From the IMG/VR virus record IMGVR_UViG_3300040793_000007, positions 1 to 35,311 of that record: a stretch of DNA of 35,311 nucleotides. One strand, 5' to 3'. The notes beneath the pieces were generated by a model. The model worked only from the letters and a program-made list of their open reading frames with translations, was not told the origin of the DNA and searched no databases. This document shows positions 23,104-29,692 of the stretch, one piece after another. The stretch is from a virus. The translations under genes were made by a program, and so were the position numbers. Positions within the stretch are counted from its first letter, which is position 1. Each line of letters begins with the position of its first letter.

Positions 23104-23121
23104 CACTTTTTTTATATAGGA

Positions 23122-23514
23122 TTAGTATATAATCCTGGCGGCGGCGCGGAGCGCGTTAAGCCTAACCGTTATAACCGTCACCCCGTCCGGCGCGGCTTTG
23201 GCCTCTTCCAGGCTCTCCACCTGTCTAAAAGCCAGCGGCCCTACGTCCGGCATTTGGACCAGTTTAATCAGTGGGTTTTTTGGGTCGTTGCCTTTCGCTT
23301 GATCGCTTAGGCGGTCGTAACCCATACTGGTAAACTGGTGCTGGCGGTCGTGTATCTGTAGTTCTACCGCGCCGTCGCCCTCTTCGCCTTCATATATAAA
23401 ATAGAACACCGGGCTGGCTGTTTGGACCTCTGAGACGGTCGCGCCTTTCTTCTGGGCGTAAGTCGTACCAATTGCCGCGAAGGCTAAAACGGATAACAAG
23501 ATTAATTTTTTCAT
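23122..23514 (-). CDS. Secreted/periplasmic protein of unknown function
   Basis: 130 residues. The N-terminus is a clear signal peptide (MKKLILLSVLAFAAIGTTYAQ, cleavage after AYA-Q or TYA-Q type site around 20-21). The mature part is about 110 residues, beta-rich (SPVFYFIYEGEEGDGAVELQIHD; VTVITVRLNALRAAARIIY) with no cysteine and no membrane helix. It has no recognised family. Its ATG overlaps the stop of the lipoprotein gene (ATGA), so the two exported proteins are made together, inside the replication operon and far from the lysis genes. Exclusion of other phages or modification of the envelope is a possible role. Confidence 0.7.
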   Translation of the reverse strand: MKKLILLSVLAFAAIGTTYAQKKGATVSEVQTASPVFYFIYEGEEGDGAVELQIHDRQHQFTSMGYDRLSDQAKGNDPKNPLIKLVQMPDVGPLAFRQVESLEEAKAAPDGVTVITVRLNALRAAARIIY

Positions 23515-23822
23515 TTGTTGCTTTTAAGTTTAGCGTTTATGGCTTCCGCCTTTTGGTTTAATTCATCTATCTGGCTTTGTGCCTTTTCCGCGGCTTCCTG
23601 CTTTTTTAGAGCCGCTTTACTTTGGGCCAGGTGCGCCTCGGCGCGGTCCTTCCTGGCGTCACCCCAGCCAAATATCGGAGTATGTCGTTTAAGCCATGCC
23701 GGGTATTCCCGCTCGGCGGCATACTTTTCATAATTGAAAGCTTTAGAGCTGCCGCAACTGGAAAGCATTGTAATAATGATTAAGGCGGCAAAAATTGCGA
23801 GTACTGGAAGTTTAATTTTCAT
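23511..23822 (-). CDS. Lipoprotein with coiled-coil tail
   Basis: 103 residues. N-terminal signal MKIKLPVLAIFAALIIITML followed by lipobox LSSC (Cys23), a type II signal. Residues after the cysteine (GSSKAFN) lack the acidic surface-export signal known in Bacteroidota, so a periplasmic-facing location is more likely than the cell surface. The middle EREYPAWLKRHTPIFGWGDARKDRAE is followed by a coiled coil (AHLAQSKAALKKQEAAEKAQSQIDELNQKAEAI). ATGA overlaps link it to both neighbours. The lipoprotein plus coiled coil recalls outer-membrane spanins, but the position in the early region argues instead for superinfection exclusion; both are inferences. Confidence 0.75.
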   Translation of the reverse strand: MKIKLPVLAIFAALIIITMLSSCGSSKAFNYEKYAAEREYPAWLKRHTPIFGWGDARKDRAEAHLAQSKAALKKQEAAEKAQSQIDELNQKAEAINAKLKSNK

Positions 23823-24070
23823 AATATCCGAAGTTCAGCAAGTTGAAAAGAATTTTCTGGGGTGGCGTCAGCGCCTAAAATAACGAAGCCCATAAAGTGA
23901 CCCGCTTTTCTTCTACTGGCCGGGTCTTTTTCGACCTCAGCCACCACCTCGCTCGCGGTCTTAATATTCATAATTACGGCGTTGGGCCTCCACCCTTTCT
24001 CGTGCTGTTTGGCGGCTTCTTTTGAAACCGCCATTTTTAGCGCTGGTAAATCTTCTGAGAATTTTATCAT
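23819..24070 (-). CDS. Small protein, first gene behind promoter C
   Basis: 83 residues, MIKFSEDLPALKMAVSKEAAKQHEKGW, a helix, then strands VIMNIKTASEVVAEVEKD and HFMGFVILGADATPENSFQLAELRIL. Soluble, no cysteine. I do not recognise a family. It is read from promoter/operator C and leads into the two exported proteins with ATGA coupling. ATG 24070 is the only plausible start, 24 nt after the -7 element. Confidence 0.65.
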   Translation of the reverse strand: MIKFSEDLPALKMAVSKEAAKQHEKGWRPNAVIMNIKTASEVVAEVEKDPASRRKAGHFMGFVILGADATPENSFQLAELRIL

Positions 24071-24093
24071 TCTATTAGTTGTTTATGTTCAGG

Positions 24094-24135
24094 CAATGTT
24101 AAACAAAGTTTAATGAAATACCAAATAAAATTTAA
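24094..24135 (-). promoter_or_regulatory. Promoter/operator C (exported proteins and primase unit)
   Basis: Minus-strand -33 TTTG at 24125-24122, 20-nt spacer, -7 TAACATTG at 24101-24094. Perfect palindrome TTAAACAAAGTTTAA at 24099-24113; the upstream copy is degenerate (CCAAATAAAATTTAA, 24121-24135) and overlaps the polymerase stop codon. Confidence 0.75.
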
Positions 24136-26063
24136 TCTTTTAAATAAAAGTCGCTTATAAACCCGTCCGCGGCCAGTGGCAACCCCGCCGCCCAGTCAGG
24201 TTTTTTGGTTATTACCTTTAGCAGTTCTTTATATTTAGCCTCCACGTTTTCGCTGGGTTGCTCTACTACTATTTCGTCGTGCACGTGTAAGACTATCTCG
24301 AAGCCCGCGCGCTCCGCGTTAAGCATTGAAAAGGCCAGCAGGTCTCGCGCTACTGCCTGCACTATATTCTCGGTAAGCTTTCCGCCGTAAGTGCTGAGAC
24401 GTGCCCACTTTCGCGAATATTGGTCAACGCCTAAATAGGCTATTTGCTCGCCGAACTTGCCCGGCCTAAGTTGAGGGCTTTGATACATGAGCGGACGGCC
24501 CGACGGCAAGAAACAAAGTAAAACTTTATTGTCATACTGGAAAGTAACGCCGCAACGGCTAACCCTTTTAAGCGGGTTTTTCATCGCTAAAACGGCGGCT
24601 TTCTCTACGTCGTGCCAGTACTTTTTTATGTTAGGGTTTGCCCGCCTCCAGGCGCTAACTATTGGCTGTAACTCTTCCTCTTTTAAACCCATAGCCTCGG
24701 CGCCCATCGAAAGAAGCGCATTAACGCCGCCCTGGTAGCCCAGCGCCAGCTCCGCTATCTTGCCTTTTTGCCTGTACTCCGAGCCCTTGGTTACGGATTC
24801 GAAAGGCACACCAAACATGAGCGCGGCGCTCGCTTCGTATATCTTGCCGTGTGTGTTAAATACGTCAAGCCTCCACGTTTCACCGGCGAGCCAGGCTATT
24901 ACGCGCGCTTCGATAGCGGAGTAGTCAGCTATCAAAAATTTGTGCCCCGGCTTAGGCGCCAGCATGGTCCTGGTTAATTGCTTTAAAACGTCCTGCAAAT
25001 CTTCATATAAGAAGACCAGCGCCTCGGTGTCGCCTTCCAGTAGTAGCGCCCGCGCTTCGCTTAGCGTCTTCATGTAATTACGCGGCATGTTTTGTAATTG
25101 GATGCCGCGCCCGGCCCAGCGGAACGTTCGCCCGGCTCCGCCAAACTGTAGAAGCCCGCGCGCCCTTCCATCTTTGCACGCGTAATTCTGGGCCGCGGCG
25201 TACTTCTTAACGCTTGTATTACTCATTTGCTGGCGGAGTTCCAGGGCCCTCTTAACTTCGCCCGACGCGCTTACTAAAAGGTTTTTAACCGTCTCCGCCT
25301 TTAGGTCTTGAATATTTCCACCTGTTCGAGCGTTAATCCATTTTTGAAGCTGCGCCGGGCTGTTAGGGTTTGTTAACCCTGTTAGCTTTCTGGCCTCCAC
25401 TGTTAACTCGTGGCTGCTTATTTTGTCAAGCTCCACGGCGTTTTTAATTAGGTCCAGCTCAAGCCTTACGCCGCGGTCGTTAATTTTTTGATCTATTATA
25501 TAGTTTTCCGTTTCTGTAAATTTGTAAGGCTCCAAAGCATAAAAAAGCTCGCGCGTTGTGCCTACGTCGTCGCGTAAATAATCTTTGAAAGCTTCCCACT
25601 TTTCCGGGTCGTGCTCGGGCCTGTTACGGGTCCGCCCTTCATTTGTTTTTGTAGGTTTACAAGGGATGCAAAAATAACGTATTAGCGCGGCGCCTCCCTT
25701 GTCTTTTTGGGTTGTAAGGTTAAGGGCTTCGCCCGCTTGCGAAAGGCTCATAGGTAGCCCGCAATAAGCCGCCTTAACCATTGTACAAACCCAGCGCTCG
25801 CTCGGTACGTCGAAGCCGTGCGCCCGGAAGGCTAAGCGCTCAAAGGTCGCGTTATGAGCTATAAGCTTTTCGGCTCTTTTGCAGGTGCCTAAAAAGTCTA
25901 TCCAGCTTTGCTGGTCGTCACGTTCAAAAACAACTATAGGCCCTTTATTTATGGCATAGCCTACCAGAATAATTTCGAAGTCAGGCGCCTCGGTGTAAGG
26001 GTACGCCCCGCCTTTTTTTATGTCCGCTCCGCTGAAAGTTTCGACGTCTATAAAAACATTCAT
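24132..26063 (-). CDS. Family A DNA polymerase (3'-5' exonuclease and polymerase domains)
   Basis: 643 residues. Exonuclease domain: exo I FIDVETFSG (Asp6, Glu8), exo II HNATFERL (70-77), exo III YLRDDVGTT (162-170). Polymerase: motif A FLIADYSAIEAR (376-387, Asp380), motif B RQKGKIAELALGYQGG (431-446), motif C LHVHDEIVVE (592-601, Asp596). It lacks a 5'-3' exonuclease domain, as expected for phage polymerases. This is the replicative enzyme. The start ATG 26063 overlaps the stop of a 41-residue membrane gene as ATGA. Its stop lies inside the operator of promoter C. Confidence 0.95.
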   Translation of the reverse strand: MNVFIDVETFSGADIKKGGAYPYTEAPDFEIILVGYAINKGPIVVFERDDQQSWIDFLGTCKRAEKLIAHNATFERLAFRAHGFDVPSERWVCTMVKAAYCGLPMSLSQAGEALNLTTQKDKGGAALIRYFCIPCKPTKTNEGRTRNRPEHDPEKWEAFKDYLRDDVGTTRELFYALEPYKFTETENYIIDQKINDRGVRLELDLIKNAVELDKISSHELTVEARKLTGLTNPNSPAQLQKWINARTGGNIQDLKAETVKNLLVSASGEVKRALELRQQMSNTSVKKYAAAQNYACKDGRARGLLQFGGAGRTFRWAGRGIQLQNMPRNYMKTLSEARALLLEGDTEALVFLYEDLQDVLKQLTRTMLAPKPGHKFLIADYSAIEARVIAWLAGETWRLDVFNTHGKIYEASAALMFGVPFESVTKGSEYRQKGKIAELALGYQGGVNALLSMGAEAMGLKEEELQPIVSAWRRANPNIKKYWHDVEKAAVLAMKNPLKRVSRCGVTFQYDNKVLLCFLPSGRPLMYQSPQLRPGKFGEQIAYLGVDQYSRKWARLSTYGGKLTENIVQAVARDLLAFSMLNAERAGFEIVLHVHDEIVVEQPSENVEAKYKELLKVITKKPDWAAGLPLAADGFISDFYLKD

Positions 26064-26185
26064 AGAAAGAAAGCCAGTAATAAAAGGGCATAGAATAAAA
26101 TGAGAGCGGCGGACATAAGCGCCAGGACTTCAAAGCCGTCAAAGCTTTGCATCCAGTCCGCTATTTTAGTTAATATCTTTTTCAT
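26060..26185 (-). CDS. Small membrane protein coupled to DNA polymerase
   Basis: 41 residues: MKKILTKIADWMQSFDGFEV, an amphipathic N-terminus, then one membrane helix (LALMSAALILFYALLLLAFFL, residues 21-41). Its stop overlaps the polymerase start (ATGA) and its ATG follows the leader TTTTTCGGTTA (26187-26197) shared with two other genes. It is too short for most gene callers. A role tethering replication or acting on the host membrane is possible, but nothing in the sequence decides this. Confidence 0.65.
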   Translation of the reverse strand: MKKILTKIADWMQSFDGFEVLALMSAALILFYALLLLAFFL

Positions 26186-26202
26186 GTTTTTCGGTTATAA
26201 AG

Positions 26203-26234
26203 TGAAAAGGCCCGCCAGAAACTAGCAGGCCTTT
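26203..26234 (-). terminator. Terminator after the ssDNA-binding protein gene
   Basis: Minus-strand AAAGGCCTGC (26234-26225) and GCGGGCCTTT (26215-26206), a 10-bp stem with one G-U pair and a 9-nt loop, followed by a short T-run. It lies 23 nt after the stop at 26258 and probably lowers expression of the polymerase relative to the abundant ssDNA-binding protein. Confidence 0.7.
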
Positions 26235-26257
26235 AAGGGTGAAATAAACAACTAATT

Positions 26258-26785
26258 CTAAATTTCGTCGTCTTCGTCGTACTCTTCCTCGTCTTCGAAG
26301 TCGTCCTCGCTCCAGCCGCCGCCGCCCAGCCTTTCGTCGTCTTTTAACCGCTGCACGGCGTTAAGCCCAACGGCTACACCTTTAGCCTCGTCACCTTCGA
26401 ACGCGTAAAAGTTGACGTTAACTTTAGCCCAGACGCCGCTGTAAATCTTATCTTCCTCTAAAACATCCTCGCGCCTCGCGTCAATCAGTCCGGGTTTGCT
26501 TTTTGACTTACAGTTAAAAAACATCATGCCTTCGAACTCTTCGCCGTCCTTTTCGTCGTCGCCGTCTCTTAGCGGCATTTTTAAACCCTTAGGTTTTTTG
26601 CTGCCCCACTTCGCGGTAATTGCAGCCTCAACCGCCCCGTTAATTTTCTTAATGGTTGCTTTGTCACTTTTCGGAACCATAGCGCAAAGGCTATAAAATT
26701 TGTCGCCTCGCTTGTCTGGCTTTGGTGCCCAGACCTCCACAAAGGAAAGTCTAACTAAACCGGTTGTAATTTTTGTCTCGCTCAT
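26258..26785 (-). CDS. Phage ssDNA-binding protein (DUF2815-like)
   Basis: 175 residues. Pattern of the DUF2815/gp2.5-like phage SSB: MSETKITTGLVRLSFVEVWAPK, then KFYSLCAMVPKSDKATIKKINGAVEAAI, PLRDGDDEK, IYSGVWAKVNVNFYAF, VAVGLNAVQRLKDDERLGGG, followed by an acidic tail (WSEDDFEDEEEYDEDDEI). Acidic C-termini of such proteins recruit polymerase and primase. Normal family length. It is the only gene between promoter D and a terminator, consistent with high expression. Confidence 0.88.
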   Translation of the reverse strand: MSETKITTGLVRLSFVEVWAPKPDKRGDKFYSLCAMVPKSDKATIKKINGAVEAAITAKWGSKKPKGLKMPLRDGDDEKDGEEFEGMMFFNCKSKSKPGLIDARREDVLEEDKIYSGVWAKVNVNFYAFEGDEAKGVAVGLNAVQRLKDDERLGGGGWSEDDFEDEEEYDEDDEI

Positions 26786-26821
26786 ACTGTTATTTGTTTT
26801 TAAGGTTAAATTTTAAGAACT

Positions 26822-26863
26822 CAATATTAAACAAAGTTTAATAAAATACCAAATAAATTTTAA
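26822..26863 (-). promoter_or_regulatory. Promoter/operator D (ssDNA-binding protein)
   Basis: Minus-strand -33 TTTG at 26853-26850, 20-nt spacer, -7 TAATATTG at 26829-26822. Perfect palindrome TTAAACAAAGTTTAA at 26827-26841; upstream copy CCAAATAAATTTTAA at 26849-26863, partly inside the stop codon of the DUF2800 gene. Confidence 0.75.
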
Positions 26864-28068
26864 ATATTCTCGCTTTCATCTTCGAACATATCAGCGACCG
26901 CCGCGGCGCTGTTTAGCTCGGGGCGCGGGTCGTCGATCGTAACCAGCGCGGGTTTGCCGGCAGGCTTAATAATGAAAGGACCCAGCACCGTGTCAAATTC
27001 TTTTTTACCCAGCAGCTTAGTAAGCTCGGTAATTCCCTTAAGCTTTGCCGTTTCGTAGTCGTGTATAGAAACGCCGGCTTTAGATAGGGCCGCGCGTGCC
27101 TTAGCTTCGTCGCCTATGCTTCGAATGCTCCGCCCTTCGATTAACTTATAGCCGGCCCACTTACGACCCGCCAGCGCTTCGCTTTTCACAAAGTCCGCTA
27201 TACTGTTAACCCACTTAACGAACGCGGGCGCCTTGTCGAAGACGTCTAACAGTTGCTCGTCTGTTAATAGTGCCGGCTCTTCAAAAGCGTCCTTAACCGC
27301 CTGCAGGTTGTGCGCCGCGTAAGTTCTACACTTAACCGCGGCTTTACACCAGCGGCAATGGTCCCCGGCTACGAACTCGCCCGCCCCTTCGAACGCCTCC
27401 GCCGCGCGGGGCTTTACATACTCTTCACCCCAGGTTACAAGCTCCGCCGCGCTAAGTTCAAACGTTGAAACGTTGTTAAGTCGCGGCTGGTTTATCTCCA
27501 GGTGTATTGCTTCAATGTCGTAGTTAAAGCCGTGCTTTTCAAGCGCACCCAAAGCGTATAGCTTTAGCTGGCTATTATCCTTAGCGCTAACTTTTACACC
27601 CTTCCCAAACTTTAAATCTTTTACGGAAAGCGTGGAGCCCGAAATTATAACTACGTCGTTAGAACCAAAGCCCTCGGGAATGTAGGCGGTTAGGTCTATT
27701 TTATCTTCGATAAGTATCTCGGCAAACTTATCTGCAACCTTTGAAGCCTTCCAGGTGTCGCGAACGTGTGCTATATATTTGTCAGTCTCTTCCACCATTT
27801 CCTCGGTGTAAAAGTCCGATTTCATTAGTTCGTTTTTCTTAGCTACGAACTCGTTGAGCGTTAGCAGGTCAAGCGCGTAACGTATTTCTAGCTCGCTCAA
27901 TTCATGGGCAAACGTACCCTCGGCGGCGTAAACGCTTTCTGGGCTTTCCGGAAAAGTCTCTTCTAACCTGGCGCTGGGCGTGCACGTCAACCAACGGCCA
28001 GAAGATGAAGCGCCCAGAAGGGCGTGCGCCCTTTCTGAGTGTTTTATATCTTTTTTAGTACTGCTCAT
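26860..28068 (-). CDS. DUF2800-like PD-(D/E)xK nuclease
   Basis: 402 residues. RecB-like nuclease core typical of DUF2800: GTFAHELSE (51-59), EDKIDLTAYIPEGFGSNDVVII (121-142, Asp138), LSVKDLKFGKGVKVSAKDNSQLKLYALG (147-174, catalytic DLK at 151-153, Gln167), and later a cysteine cluster DHCRWCKAAVKCRTYA that probably binds a metal or Fe-S centre. These genes lie next to the SSB and polymerase in many phages and are thought to act in recombination or end-processing. ATG 28068 overlaps the upstream stop by 14 nt. Confidence 0.85.
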   Translation of the reverse strand: MSSTKKDIKHSERAHALLGASSSGRWLTCTPSARLEETFPESPESVYAAEGTFAHELSELEIRYALDLLTLNEFVAKKNELMKSDFYTEEMVEETDKYIAHVRDTWKASKVADKFAEILIEDKIDLTAYIPEGFGSNDVVIISGSTLSVKDLKFGKGVKVSAKDNSQLKLYALGALEKHGFNYDIEAIHLEINQPRLNNVSTFELSAAELVTWGEEYVKPRAAEAFEGAGEFVAGDHCRWCKAAVKCRTYAAHNLQAVKDAFEEPALLTDEQLLDVFDKAPAFVKWVNSIADFVKSEALAGRKWAGYKLIEGRSIRSIGDEAKARAALSKAGVSIHDYETAKLKGITELTKLLGKKEFDTVLGPFIIKPAGKPALVTIDDPRPELNSAAAVADMFEDESENI

Positions 28069-28426
28069 TTTTCCAGGCTTCTTTTGCGGCGTTCATAATC
28101 CCGGTAACGTCCGTACTGTTGGTCAGGGCGTGAAACTCTACAAGGCGCAAGGCGTCAGTATAGGTCATTTCGTAAACCCGGACCGGTGCCGTAAAAACCG
28201 GTAATACGTGCTCCCTAAAAACATTTCTTAGGTTGTAATCTAGGTCGTCGAAGTCCGTACTTTCAAGCCCTAACGTTGATACTATCTTACGCCACGAAGC
28301 ACTGGCCCGCGCGGCCTCTAATTCTTTTTGCTCGGCTTTTTTATTTTCCGCGCGCGCGTCCCTGTTCCAGTCTGCACAAAGCTGGCGGGCTATTATGCCC
28401 GCGTCCCTGTTAGATAGCTTTCCCAT
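28055..28426 (-). CDS. Unrecognised early protein
   Basis: 123 residues, helical and charged, starting MGKLSNRDAGIIARQLCADWNRDARAENKK. The C-terminal half has a WRKIVSTLGLESTDFDDLDYNLRNVFREH region then EMTYTDALRLVEFHALT. No membrane segment, no signal. It lies between the low-complexity protein and the nuclease, coupled to both (TAATG upstream and 14-nt overlap downstream), so it is likely part of the same early unit. No family is recognised. Confidence 0.6.
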   Translation of the reverse strand: MGKLSNRDAGIIARQLCADWNRDARAENKKAEQKELEAARASASWRKIVSTLGLESTDFDDLDYNLRNVFREHVLPVFTAPVRVYEMTYTDALRLVEFHALTNSTDVTGIMNAAKEAWKNEQY

Positions 28427-28956
28427 TATTTCAACCCGTTAACGTAATCGAAAAATGCTGCGTAGTGCTCCACTGGCAATTTTGGAGTCGTAGCAACGCC
28501 GTAACGGTCCATAAGTTCCGCCTTCATCTTAGCAAAGTGCGTATCTTTTTTCTCTGCCACGGCGGCGCGTATGTCGTCTAAAGTAATGTTTTTGCCGTTG
28601 CGCTCCGCTGTACTTACTCTGCCTTCCTCGGCGTCTTGTTCCTCGGCGTCTTCGCCGTCGTTTTCCTCTTCTTGCTCTCCGTCTTCCTGCTCTTCGTTCG
28701 CGGCTTTTTCGGCTGCAATCTCTGCCTTTGTGCGGCGCTTTCTAGTCTTAGGCGCCTCTGTTTCCTGCTCTTCCTTTTCGGTTTTCTTTACCAAAGCTTC
28801 AAGCTCTTCGTTGTTTGGTAATTCCTTAACAGGTCTTAACTCGTTACTTCTCAAAGCAACGGGAATTCCAGCTCCGGCCAGCGTGGAGGCGAAAGCCGAA
28901 AGGGCTAACATTTGCGTTTTGTCCTTAGGGTCTAAGGAAAATTTTAATTTAATCAT
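28426..28956 (-). CDS. Acidic low-complexity protein with rrp5-like annotated C-terminal domain
   Basis: 176 residues. The N-terminus (MIKLKFSLDPKDKTQMLALSAFASTLA) is a folded strand-helix, followed by a basic (KTRKRRTKAEIAAEKAA) and then very acidic Glu/Asp repeat (about 85-115), and a compact C-terminal domain (LDDIRAAVAEKKDTHFAKMKAELMDRYGV; LPVEHYAAFFDYVNGLK) found in many phage proteins that databases often call rrp5-like. Function unknown; a recombination or DNA-binding accessory role fits the neighbours. First gene after the regulator, 13 nt downstream of it. Confidence 0.7.
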   Translation of the reverse strand: MIKLKFSLDPKDKTQMLALSAFASTLAGAGIPVALRSNELRPVKELPNNEELEALVKKTEKEEQETEAPKTRKRRTKAEIAAEKAANEEQEDGEQEEENDGEDAEEQDAEEGRVSTAERNGKNITLDDIRAAVAEKKDTHFAKMKAELMDRYGVATTPKLPVEHYAAFFDYVNGLK

Positions 28957-28969
28957 CGGTATATAGAAT

Positions 28970-29365
28970 TTAGTTTAACTTATTTATTTCAGTATCTAGC
29001 AAGGCCACAAAATCTCGCACGGAAATTTTAGGCTCTACGCTTATTTCGTGGAGCTTTACGCCGTCCCTCCAAAATTCCCAGATAGCATGTTCTGGCGAAC
29101 GGTTAACCGCGGAAACAATAACGCCCGAGCGGCTTAAAATTATGCCGGCGTGTGCCAGTTTGCCGGTCCAATTAAGGCCCAGAAGGGTGTCCGCGCTTAG
29201 CCCAGTAATCTCGGAAAGGGTTTTAACCTGCTCCGCCTTTAGGCCCCCGCCCTTCGACAAAACCCGGTTGAGTGCGTTGTAAGGGTGCGCGTTTTCTGGG
29301 AAAAGCTTAGCCGCTACAAAATCCATTTTTAGGCCGCTATCGGTAATTATTTTTTGTAAGTCCAT
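28970..29365 (-). CDS. HTH-like transcriptional regulator, candidate repressor of the operator set
   Basis: 131 residues from ATG 29365 (MDLQKIITDSGLKMDFVAAKLFP); an upstream TTG reaching into the promoter is rejected. The first 65 residues show a lambda-type pattern: helix DLQKIITDSGL, a turn at AAKLFPENAHPYNALNRVLSKG, then LKAEQVKTLSEITGLSADTLLGL, which I read as a helix-turn-helix. The remaining half (AHAGIILSRSGVIVSAV; ISVRDFVALLDTEINKLN) could be a dimerisation domain. Located directly after promoter E and opposite a small plus-strand gene, the arrangement of a cI/cro switch. Binding to the TTAAAC-N3-GTTTAA sites is inference. Confidence 0.65.
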   Translation of the reverse strand: MDLQKIITDSGLKMDFVAAKLFPENAHPYNALNRVLSKGGGLKAEQVKTLSEITGLSADTLLGLNWTGKLAHAGIILSRSGVIVSAVNRSPEHAIWEFWRDGVKLHEISVEPKISVRDFVALLDTEINKLN

Positions 29366-29385
29366 CTTTTTAAAATTATTTGATA

Positions 29386-29427
29386 CAATGTTAAACAAAC
29401 TTTGATAAAAAGCCAAACAGTTTTTAA
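29386..29427 (-). promoter_or_regulatory. Promoter/operator E (regulator gene, diverged operator)
   Basis: Minus-strand -33 TTTG at 29417-29414, 20-nt spacer, -7 TAACATTG at 29393-29386. Both palindromes are altered: TTAAACAAACTTTGA (29391-29405) and CCAAACAGTTTTTAA (29413-29427), while the promoter elements are intact, so the unit looks less tightly controlled than A-D. Confidence 0.7.
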
Positions 29428-29443
29428 TTTAAAATAAAAAGTT

Positions 29444-29473
29444 TTTGTTATTTGCTTGCGTTGGTTTACTTTG
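29444..29473 (+). promoter_or_regulatory. Possible plus-strand promoter opposing the regulator
   Basis: TTTG at 29444-29447, 19-nt gap, TACTTTG at 29467-29473, near the Bacteroidota consensus (TAnnTTTG) but one base short. It would give a transcript starting near 29480 and running into a hairpin before the gene at 29534. Confidence 0.3.
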
Positions 29474-29502
29474 TTATTCGGTTATTTGGATTTTAGGGAA
29501 TT

Positions 29503-29533
29503 AGGCGGGGCGGTTGTTCCGCCTCTTTTTATT
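29503..29533 (+). terminator. Terminator-like hairpin abutting a plus-strand start codon
   Basis: AGGCGG (29503-29508) and CCGCCT (29519-29524), 6-bp stem, 10-nt loop, then CTTTTTATT ending directly at the ATG at 29534. On the minus strand there is no T-run. It may attenuate the gene or end a short leader RNA. Confidence 0.5.
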
Positions 29534-29692
29534 ATGGAAAAAATATATCTGTTAACAGTCGGAAACAAAAGCGAGGCTTTCTACACGCTTAAAAAGTTGT
29601 GCCAATCAATAGGCATAGACCACAAAGGGCTAAAGGAAAAGCTACCCTTTTTACAAGGTAGCTTTAGTATTAAAGAAATAAATTTAAGTTAG
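29534..29692 (+). CDS. Small plus-strand protein divergent from the regulator
   Basis: 52 residues, MEKIYLLTVGNKSEAFYTLKKLCQSIGIDHKGLKEKLPFLQGSFSIKEINLS. It resembles short proteins of Bacteroidota phages and mobile elements (strand, then LKKLCQSIGIDHKGLKEK, a possible helix-turn-helix, then PF..G.F.I), and could be the cro-like partner of the regulator at 28970-29365. The longer in-frame start at a TTG upstream would run through the hairpin and is rejected. Stop codon overlaps the stop of the convergent gene at 29689. Confidence 0.6.
   Translation: MEKIYLLTVGNKSEAFYTLKKLCQSIGIDHKGLKEKLPFLQGSFSIKEINLS

Noticed and set aside
1268-28890. Frequent GTGGAG / CTCCAC hexamer on both strands
   Set aside because: Looked like a Chi-like motif, but most copies fall in common codon pairs (Ala-Ser-Thr, Val-Glu, Leu-His) and none form an ordered array.
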